Below, one piece after another: positions 1 through 4,464 of a stretch of 8,900 nt of DNA. The notes beneath the pieces were generated by a model. It made no database searches, was not told the DNA's origin, and saw only the letters and a program-made list of their open reading frames with translations. How positions within the stretch are numbered: the stretch's first letter is position 1; every line of letters begins with the position of its first letter. The translations under genes and the position numbers were made by a program. The stretch spans positions 1 through 8,900 of the forward strand of contig JAURWF010000034.1 of NCBI GenBank assembly GCA_030655095.1. The letters run 5' to 3'. Origin of the DNA: a bacterium (GTDB lineage: Bacteria > Patescibacteriota > Patescibacteriia > Patescibacteriales > GWC2-42-12).

Positions 1-46
1 GGCGGGGTTCAAGATGATAAAATTTAAGATGATAAAAAAAGAAGTT

Positions 47-80
47 GGGTGAGTATTCAAGTATTATAGATCTCTCACCC
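47..80. repeat. Imperfect hairpin GGGTGAG/CTCACCC
   Basis: GGGTGAG at 47-53 pairs with CTCACCC at 74-80 across a 20-nt loop. No T-tract follows on either side, so it is not a good intrinsic terminator. It overlaps the left arm of the palindromic element at 70-99 and may be part of the same mobile repeat. The preceding bases 1-46 contain two degenerate AAGATGATAAA motifs that look like decayed relatives of the GAGATGACAAA units further right. Confidence 0.45.
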
Positions 81-99
81 TGATTACAGGGTTCGAGAT
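70..99. repeat. Palindromic repeat element, copy 1 (ATTA-loop hairpin)
   Basis: ATCTC (70-74) pairs with GAGAT (95-99) and CCCTG (78-82) pairs with CAGGG (87-91). A symmetrical 3x3 internal loop lies between the two stems and an ATTA tetraloop caps the hairpin. It is followed by GACA. The element at 3063-3092 has the same plan (outer stem, 3-nt internal loop, 5-bp inner stem, ATTA loop, downstream GACA) but different stem bases, so the two look like members of one interspersed family. No coding role is visible. Confidence 0.65.
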
Positions 100-190
100 G
101 ACAAAAAAAAGAGACAGGGCTTGAGATGACAAAAAAAAGAGGCCGGGCTTGAGATGACAAAAAAAAGAGGCCGGGTTTGAGATGACAAAA
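87..190 (+). repeat. 28-bp tandem repeat, about 3.7 units
   Basis: GAGATGACAAAA recurs at 95, 123, 151 and 179, an exact 28-bp period. Units are 87-114, 115-142, 143-170 and a partial 171-190. Each unit is a short GC-rich head (CAGGGTT, CAGGGCT, CCGGGCT, CCGGGTT) followed by GAGATGACA and an A-run. The first unit is also the right arm of the palindrome at 70-99, so the array probably arose by tandem amplification of that arm. There are no spacers, so this is not a CRISPR array. Confidence 0.8.
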
Positions 191-233
191 GTGGGATTAG
201 AAAAAAAATATTTTATAGTGAGCATGGGTATTG

Positions 234-277
234 ATTTGTAATTTGTATTATTAAATTAATTTGTAATTTGTATTATT
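234..277 (+). repeat. 19-bp direct repeat abutting the start codon at 278
   Basis: The same 19 bases (ATTTGTAATTTGTATTATT) occur at 234-252 and 259-277, 25 bp apart. The second copy ends directly at the ATG of the following gene, leaving no purine-rich Shine-Dalgarno. The duplication places TATTAT motifs in both copies, but I cannot pair either one with a convincing -35 box. It may be a duplicated control region or just AT-rich slippage. Confidence 0.7.
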
Positions 278-2242
278 ATGAACAATAAAGAAATAAAAAT
301 TAAAAAAGGGAAGTCTAGCTTGAGTGAATTTGTTGATAGGCAGATTGCGAGTGATGATGAAGTTGAGGTTTTTGATAAATATTTAGATAATGAAGTAAAA
401 GATCAAGAAATAGAGGAGAGTTTGGAAAAAATTTATCAGGATAAGAATGGTAAAATGATTGATGTTAAAAAAATGGTAGTTAAAAAGAAAAAAAGTTGGT
501 TAAAACATCTCGGCTGTTTTTTATTAACAGTTATTTTTGCGACAGGACTGATTTATGCTGGTTATATTTTTTTTACGCTTTATGGACCAGGCTTATCATC
601 AGTAAATTTAATTATTGAAGGCAATGAAGAAGCTTCAGTCGGTGAAGAGTTTTTTTATATTATTACTTTTAATAATAATGAGCGCGTAAGCATGAAAAAT
701 GTTGAAATTAAGTTAAATTTTCCTGAAAATTTTGTTTTTCTTGATAGTCAGCCAGTTGCAAGCCAAGAAAATAATATTTGGCGTTTAACATCGGTTGACG
801 CACGTCGTAGTGAAATAATAAAAATTAGAGGCAAACTTGTTGGTGAGCCAGGATCGTCTAATATTATTATTGCTGACGCTCGTTATACGCCAGATAATTT
901 TTCTAGTGAATTTAAAAAATCAGCTAGTTTAGAAACCGCTATTAGTGAGTTAAAATTAGATGTAATTATTAACGCTGTTTCTAGTGCTTTTGTTGGTGAA
1001 GAAAATGAAATTAGTTTAAAATTAAAAGCAAAAGAAATTAATTATTTATCTGATTTTTTAGTTATAGCCGATTGTCCAGATAATTGGGAAATTATTAAAG
1101 ATGAAATTGTCGTTAATCCATTAATTGATTCTGCTTCTACAACAAATATTAAGCAAATAGAAAGAAATATTTGGCAAATTAGTAATTTAGTGATGAATGA
1201 GCAAGAATTGAAAATAAAATTTAAAGTTAAAGAAAAAAAAGAGGATACTCAGGTAATGACTTTAAAATTTGCGCAGAAATTAGCGACTTTGCAAGGTGAT
1301 AAAAATTATGTTTTTTTCTCTAAAGTTTTGAGTTATGAAATTTTACAAAGTGGCTTAAATTTAAATATGATTATTAATGGTTCGCCAGTTGATCAAGGGG
1401 CTGATCTTGGGCAGACATTAAATTATTCAATAAATTATACAAATAAAAGCGCGACTGATCTTAAAGATATTATAATCATGGCTGTTTTAGAAGGGGATTT
1501 ATTAGATTGGAATAGTGCAAAAGTAAGTAGTGGGCAAATACAAAATAATACTATTAGTTGGACTAAAGCAGAGATTCCTGCTTTAGAAAATTTAATTAAA
1601 GATGGCGAAGGCACGATTGATTTTAGTGTTAAGATAAAACAACAAAATCAGATTGCTAGCACAACTAATCCAAAAATAAAAAGTTATGTTCAATTTTCTA
1701 CTGAGGGTAGAAAAGTTAAAGCAGGTGAGACTAATCGTAGTAATGTAATTATTAATAAAATTAATAGTGATTTAAATTTAACAGAACAAATTCGTTATTT
1801 TAATGATGATAACCTTGCAGTTGGCAGCGGACCTTTGCCACCAAAAGTTGGTCAAATAACTAGTTTAAAAGTTTATTGGACTATTAATAATAGCTTGCAT
1901 GAATTAAATAATTTGATTGTAAGCGCTCAGTTGCCTGATTATGTTAAGTTTGGTAATAAAAATAATGTTTCGGTTGGTTCGCTTGATTATGATGAGCAAA
2001 ATAATGTTATTACTTGGAGCATAGGTCGTTTGCCAATTTCGGCTTACAAAGTTAATGCGGAATTTAATATTGAAATTACTCCAAAAGAAAATGATCGTAA
2101 TAAAATTTTAGTTTTATTTCCAGGCACAAGTGTAAGTGCTATTGATAGTGAGACTAATGCAATTATTAAAAAAATAACAGAAGCACAAACTACGAGGTTA
2201 AAAGATGATAATATCGCAGATACTGATGGGATTGTTGAATAA
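278..2242 (+). CDS. Single-pass membrane protein with four Ig/DUF11-like extracellular repeats
   Basis: This 654-aa protein has a charged cytoplasmic-type N-terminus (1-73, ending in a KKKKSW positive patch), one transmembrane helix at about 77-101 and a beta-rich remainder with no further hydrophobic helix. That predicts N-in topology with about 550 residues outside the cell. The outer part divides into four units at roughly 108-215, 225-345, 360-480 and 495-605. Each opens with an LxLxxxxN-type strand and has an N-x-x-W or N-x-I-x-W strand motif (W168, W299, W428, W580), as in DUF11 and other Ig-fold surface domains. I recognise no catalytic motif. The start ATG lacks a Shine-Dalgarno and follows a duplicated 19-bp sequence. 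The gene converges on the minus-strand unit downstream. A structural or surface-tethering role is inference; a substrate or partner cannot be named. Confidence 0.85.
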   Translation: MNNKEIKIKKGKSSLSEFVDRQIASDDEVEVFDKYLDNEVKDQEIEESLEKIYQDKNGKMIDVKKMVVKKKKSWLKHLGCFLLTVIFATGLIYAGYIFFTLYGPGLSSVNLIIEGNEEASVGEEFFYIITFNNNERVSMKNVEIKLNFPENFVFLDSQPVASQENNIWRLTSVDARRSEIIKIRGKLVGEPGSSNIIIADARYTPDNFSSEFKKSASLETAISELKLDVIINAVSSAFVGEENEISLKLKAKEINYLSDFLVIADCPDNWEIIKDEIVVNPLIDSASTTNIKQIERNIWQISNLVMNEQELKIKFKVKEKKEDTQVMTLKFAQKLATLQGDKNYVFFSKVLSYEILQSGLNLNMIINGSPVDQGADLGQTLNYSINYTNKSATDLKDIIIMAVLEGDLLDWNSAKVSSGQIQNNTISWTKAEIPALENLIKDGEGTIDFSVKIKQQNQIASTTNPKIKSYVQFSTEGRKVKAGETNRSNVIINKINSDLNLTEQIRYFNDDNLAVGSGPLPPKVGQITSLKVYWTINNSLHELNNLIVSAQLPDYVKFGNKNNVSVGSLDYDEQNNVITWSIGRLPISAYKVNAEFNIEITPKENDRNKILVLFPGTSVSAIDSETNAIIKKITEAQTTRLKDDNIADTDGIVE

Positions 2243-2246
2243 GTTT

Positions 2247-2297
2247 AAAAAAAATAAGACCACTTTTAGACGCTAGTATTGTCTATAAAGTGGCCTT
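2247..2297 (-). terminator. Intrinsic terminator of the minus-strand unit
   Basis: On the minus strand AAGGCCACTTTATAGAC and GTCTAAAAGTGGTCTT form a long stem (2256-2297) with one mismatch and a small irregularity, around a 9-nt loop. It is followed by TTA and a T8 tract (complement of A8 at 2247-2254). It sits 12 nt after the stop of the 35-aa ORF. In the plus direction no T-tract follows, so it fits the minus-strand genes better than the gene ending at 2242, though convergent sharing is possible. Confidence 0.75.
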
Positions 2298-2309
2298 AGC
2301 TCGAAAATA

Positions 2310-2417
2310 TCATTCCCGTTCTAGGCGCCTTCTGCGCCTGTTGGATGCCCTTATTGTTTTCTTGAATAGGGCATCTTCTTTTCTTCTTTTCTTCTTTTCT
2401 CTTCTTCTCTTGTCCAA
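2310..2417 (-). CDS. Candidate 35-aa highly basic protein, TTG start
   Basis: The minus-strand frame starts at a TTG (2417-2415) preceded by GGGGAGGTGA (2433-2424), one of the best Shine-Dalgarno matches in the window and at good spacing. It ends at a TGA. The product has 19 Lys/Arg in 35 residues, including an RRRRR run at 27-31 and a short non-basic patch (EDALF, 14-18). Much of the first half is encoded by a 38-nt polypurine tract (2374-2411), so the composition may be a by-product of that tract. It lies 22 nt after the 45-aa ORF and 12 nt before the terminator stem. A GTG at 2427 opens an alternative 41-codon frame, but it lies inside the SD. RNA or DNA binding is a guess from charge alone. 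The family is not recognised. Confidence 0.4.
   Translation of the reverse strand: MDKRRREKKKRRKEDALFKKTIRASNRRRRRLERE
2323..2375 (-). other. Two consecutive GC-rich hairpins at the 3' end of the minus-strand unit
   Basis: GATGCCC plus TATT (2344-2355, one bulged T) pairs with AATA plus GGGCATC (2365-2375). AGGCGC (2323-2328) pairs with GCGCCT (2334-2339) across a 5-nt loop. With the terminator stem at 2256-2297 this gives three stem-loops within about 120 nt at the end of the transcript. They overlap the 3' half of the 35-aa ORF. They could be a structured 3' RNA, an RNA-stability element or decayed repeats. I recognise no known RNA family. Confidence 0.5.
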
Positions 2418-2439
2418 CTTTCTTCACCTCCCCTTTTTT

Positions 2440-2577
2440 TTAAAGATTTTTTCTTCTTTTTTTATTCTCTTTTCTTTTTTTATATTCATTTTCATTGTCT
2501 CTTTTATTTCTCTTTTTTGCGGCACCTTTTCTGTGCCTCTTGTGAGTTTTTTCGCTATTATCTTTTATCAGAGACAT
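2440..2577 (-). CDS. Candidate 45-aa lysine/arginine-rich protein
   Basis: The minus-strand ATG at 2577 is preceded by AAGGGGGTG, a good Shine-Dalgarno-like run with 8 nt to the start. The frame ends in TAA at 2440. The product has 20 Lys/Arg and six acidic residues in 45, has no hydrophobic segment and is probably disordered, soluble and nucleic-acid-associated. It lies 32 nt downstream of the 101-aa gene and 22 nt upstream of the 35-aa ORF on the same strand, consistent with one transcript running from the promoter at 2971-3000 to the terminator at 2247-2297. The composition recalls small ribosomal or nucleoid proteins, but I see no match to a specific one. The A-rich composition of the strand makes a chance ORF possible. 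Confidence 0.5.
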   Translation of the reverse strand: MSLIKDNSEKTHKRHRKGAAKKRNKRDNENEYKKRKENKKRRKNL

Positions 2578-2609
2578 TTTAAACACCCCCTTTTTTGTTT
2601 TTTTATAGT

Positions 2610-2915
2610 CTAACTTGGCAAGATCACTCCAACTAACGTAGCTTTTTTATTATCTCTTAGGTGATATGTTATCACCTTCTTTCCTGTTAATTCGCAACTA
2701 TCACAATCCCTTATTGCGAGCGTAATTGAAGAATTTTTTTTTCGTCCTTCTAAAAAAAGAACTAAATATTTCTTTCCGTCATTCTTTTTTATAGAGAAGG
2801 AACTTTCCACTTCTTTTATTTGAGATGTAAGCTTGACCGGTTTCACCCTATTTAAAAAAGCTGATGAGAAAAATCCACTCCTTTTTTCAACAAACACAAA
2901 AATGTCTACTTTCAT
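2610..2915 (-). CDS. Hypothetical 101-aa protein, lead gene of the minus-strand unit
   Basis: I chose the ATG at 2915 because CAAGGAGGAG (2930-2921) lies 7 nt upstream. The frame is also open to an ATG at 2981, but that one overlaps the predicted -10 box and would put the dyad inside the coding region. The product (MKVDIFVFVE...GVILPS) is 101 aa, basic, with alternating hydrophobic stretches suggesting beta strands (3-9, 50-55, 64-68, 94-99). It has a single C-x-x-C pair (C71, C74, in DCDSCEL) that could bind a metal or be redox-active. There is no signal peptide or membrane helix. I do not recognise the family. Promoter, SD and terminator are all much closer to consensus than those of the neighbouring genes, implying strong expression. 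The operator-like dyad just upstream suggests regulated transcription. Confidence 0.75.
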   Translation of the reverse strand: MKVDIFVFVEKRSGFFSSAFLNRVKPVKLTSQIKEVESSFSIKKNDGKKYLVLFLEGRKKNSSITLAIRDCDSCELTGKKVITYHLRDNKKATLVGVILPS

Positions 2916-2943
2916 CTTAACTCCTCCTTGAATTTTTATTTTA

Positions 2944-2959
2944 ATCGCTTTTAAGCGAT
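2944..2959. promoter_or_regulatory. Operator-like dyad ATCGCTT-TT-AAGCGAT
   Basis: A perfect 7-bp inverted repeat with a 2-bp centre lies about 12 bp downstream of the minus-strand -10 box, near the expected transcription start, and 28 bp before the start codon at 2915. Its position fits a repressor operator, or a small 5'-UTR hairpin if transcribed. I know of no regulator with this site. Confidence 0.55.
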
Positions 2960-2970
2960 CAATTGTGTAT

Positions 2971-3000
2971 AATATAATCATATATTTATTTTTTTGTCAA
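2971..3000 (-). promoter_or_regulatory. Sigma70-type promoter for the minus-strand unit
   Basis: On the minus strand TTGACA (3000-2995) is a perfect -35 box. TATATT (2976-2971) is a 5/6 -10 box, with 18 bp between them. Transcription would start near 2963 and read through the dyad into the 101-aa gene. The -35 shares bases with the -35 of the plus-strand promoter. Confidence 0.7.
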
Positions 3001-3022
3001 AATTTGAAAAATTTGGTAGAAT
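2994..3022 (+). promoter_or_regulatory. Sigma70-type promoter for tgt
   Basis: TTGTCA (2994-2999, 5/6) and TAGAAT (3017-3022, 5/6) are separated by 17 bp. Transcription would start near 3029, giving a leader of about 195 nt made almost entirely of repeats before the tgt ATG at 3223. It is back-to-back with the minus-strand promoter: the two -35 boxes overlap within TTGTCAA. Confidence 0.65.
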
Positions 3023-3060
3023 TTTGTTATTGTTAGTTTTACAATGACAGGGCTCAAAGA

Positions 3061-3097
3061 GATTGCCGCGCTTTGATTACAAAGCTCGCAACGACAG
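3061..3097. repeat. Palindromic repeat element, copy 2, in the tgt leader
   Basis: TTGC (3063-3066) pairs with GCAA (3088-3091). GCTTTG (3070-3075) pairs with CAAAGC (3080-3085) around an ATTA loop, and CGACAG follows. It shares the layout and the GATTACA core of copy 1 at 70-99, with the inner stem changed from CCCTG/CAGGG to CTTTG/CAAAG. Its flanks (GATTGC...GCAACGACA) match those of the inverted element inside tgt (4102-4131). An upstream ACAATGACAGGGCTC at 3041-3055 looks like the remnant of another copy. Confidence 0.65.
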
Positions 3098-3105
3098 TAT
3101 TTTTT

Positions 3106-3217
3106 GACTTTATAGACTTTACAGACTTTACGGACTTTACGGACTTTACAGACTTTATGGACTTTACGGACTTTCGACTTTACGGACTTTACGGACTTTA
3201 TAGACTTTATAGACTAT
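3106..3217 (+). repeat. 9-nt tandem repeat, unit GACTTTACG
   Basis: Twelve units begin with GACTTT: seven 9-nt units from 3106 (ending ATA, ACA, ACG, ACG, ACA, ATG, ACG), one 7-nt unit at 3169-3175, then four 9-nt units (ACG, ACG, ATA, ATA) and a partial GACTAT. The 7-nt unit shifts phase, so a translation would change from DFT repeats to RLY repeats midway. The array ends five bases before the tgt ATG. Only the last three positions of each unit vary (A, T or C, then A or G), so GACTTT looks like the conserved core. Confidence 0.9.
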
Positions 3218-3222
3218 TTCCT

Positions 3223-4374
3223 ATGTTTAAAATATTAAAAAAATCTAAAATATCAAATGCTCGTTTGGGTTTAATAAAAACTGCTCATGGTGATATTGAA
3301 ACTCCATTTTTTATGCCAGATGCCACTCGGGCTGTTGTTAAGGGTTTAAGTAATGAAGATTTGTATGCTTTAGGATTAGATGCTTTTGTTGTTAATACTT
3401 ATCATCTTTATTTACAGCCAGGTATGGAAATAATAAAAAAGGGTGGGGGAGTGCATAGTTTTATGAATTGGCAACGTCCAATTTTATCAGATAGCGGTGG
3501 CTATCAGGTTTTTTCTTTAATTCATAAAAATAAAAATAATGGCAAAATCACTGACAATGAAGTTATTTTTAAATCTCCATTAAATGGCGCAAAGCACATA
3601 TTAACACCAGAAAAATCTATTCAAATTCAATTTGATTTGGGTGTTGATATGATGGTTGTTTTAGATGATTGTCCTCCTAATAATTATTCAGACAGTCAAA
3701 TTGGTCAAGCTGTTAATAGAACTGTTGCATGGGCAAAACGTTGTTTAATAGAATTTAATAAGCAAATCAAGAAACGATGTTTGGTTGGAAAAAAACAGCC
3801 AATGTTATTTGCTGTTATTCAAGGCGGTGATAATAAAAAATTGCGTCAATTGTGCGCAGAGGAATTGGTTAAATTAGGTTTTGATGGTTATGGTTTTGGC
3901 GCTCGTCATGTTGATAGTAGCGGTGAGTTTTTAAAAGATGCTTTACAATTTACAGCAGATTTAATACCAAAAAATAAATTGCGTTTTGGCTTGGGTATTG
4001 GTTCGCCAGAAGATATTGTTAATTGCGCGCGAATGGGCTGGGATATGTTTGATTGTGTTATTCCAACTCGCGAGGGTCGCCATGGTAGACTTTTTTTTCA
4101 AATTTGTCATTGCGGGCTTGACCCGCAATCCACTCCTATTTCAAAGTTTTATAAAACAATAAATATATCTAACGCAAAATTTGCCAAAGACTTTTCATTA
4201 ATAAATGTAAATAGTAATTTAACAATGTTAAAAAAATATTCAAAAGCGTATTTACATCATTTATTTAAAATTAACGACCCATTGGCAGGGCATTTAGCGA
4301 GTTTAAATAATTTAGAATTTTATCTTAAATTAATGAAAAAAATTAGATTAGCGATTTTGGAAGATAAATTTTAA
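3223..4374 (+). CDS. tgt: Queuine tRNA-ribosyltransferase family protein, divergent, likely without its zinc site
   Basis: Tgt exchanges guanine at position 34 of GUN-anticodon tRNAs for preQ1 or queuine, in the cytoplasm. This 383-aa protein is normal in length (E. coli Tgt is about 375). Conserved features are DSGGYQ (D90), LDDC (D148, C150), IQGG (Q200) and the nucleophile region MFDCVIPTR (D277). Three things are odd. The family's zinc motif CxCxxC...H aligns to S331, L333, L336 and N362, although YSKAYLHHLF between them is intact. The base-recognition loop GGL(A/S)VGE reads GARHVDS (226-232), losing the usual Leu and Glu. About 15 residues around 293-307 (QICHCGLDPQSTPIS) are extra and come from a palindromic repeat. 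The start at 3223 begins the family homology (MFKILKKSKISNARLG). Translation upstream would only read repeats. There is no clear SD. It is probably expressed from the promoter at 2994-3022. Confidence 0.88.
   Translation: MFKILKKSKISNARLGLIKTAHGDIETPFFMPDATRAVVKGLSNEDLYALGLDAFVVNTYHLYLQPGMEIIKKGGGVHSFMNWQRPILSDSGGYQVFSLIHKNKNNGKITDNEVIFKSPLNGAKHILTPEKSIQIQFDLGVDMMVVLDDCPPNNYSDSQIGQAVNRTVAWAKRCLIEFNKQIKKRCLVGKKQPMLFAVIQGGDNKKLRQLCAEELVKLGFDGYGFGARHVDSSGEFLKDALQFTADLIPKNKLRFGLGIGSPEDIVNCARMGWDMFDCVIPTREGRHGRLFFQICHCGLDPQSTPISKFYKTINISNAKFAKDFSLINVNSNLTMLKKYSKAYLHHLFKINDPLAGHLASLNNLEFYLKLMKKIRLAILEDKF
4102..4131 (-). repeat. Palindromic repeat inserted in frame inside tgt
   Basis: ATTGCGGG (4109-4116) and CCCGCAAT (4122-4129) form a perfect 8-bp stem around CTTGA. 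Read on the minus strand it starts GGATTGC and ends GCAATGACAAA, matching the outer ends of the copy at 3061-3097 (GATTGC...GCAACGACA). It encodes the peptide CHCGLDPQS, which is absent from typical Tgt between GRLF and INxxNAK. The reading frame continues through it. The behaviour resembles that of Rickettsia palindromic elements, which insert in frame into genes. Confidence 0.75.
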
Positions 4375-4393
4375 ATTAATTAGACATTAATTA

Positions 4394-4424
4394 TTGATTT
4401 TGTTATTATGTTAATAAGTATAAA
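4394..4424 (+). promoter_or_regulatory. Weak candidate promoter for the Wzy/WaaL-like gene
   Basis: TTGATT (4394-4399) and TATAAA (4419-4424) are both near consensus but 19 bp apart, slightly long. The 90-nt gap between tgt and the next gene is almost pure A/T, so a chance match is likely. No terminator is visible after tgt, so read-through from tgt is an alternative. Confidence 0.25.
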
Positions 4425-4464
4425 ATAATTAATTAAAATAAAAATAAAAATAATTTATAAATCT

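Noticed and set aside
87..190. CRISPR array
   Set aside because: The repeats are contiguous with a 28-bp period and no unique spacers, and there are no cas genes nearby.
2290..2613. Plus-strand 107-codon frame rich in Phe, Leu and Ser
   Set aside because: It is the pyrimidine-rich complement of the minus-strand unit, starts inside the terminator hairpin, and has low-complexity F/L/S composition expected from T/C tracts.
2916..2981. 22-residue upstream extension of the 101-aa minus-strand protein
   Set aside because: The upstream ATG overlaps the predicted -10 box, while the downstream ATG has a near-perfect SD.
3073..3222. 50-residue N-terminal extension of tgt (DFT and RLY repeats)
   Set aside because: It translates the palindromic repeat and the 9-nt array from a TTG start. 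Tgt homology begins at the ATG at 3223 and the repeats change frame midway.
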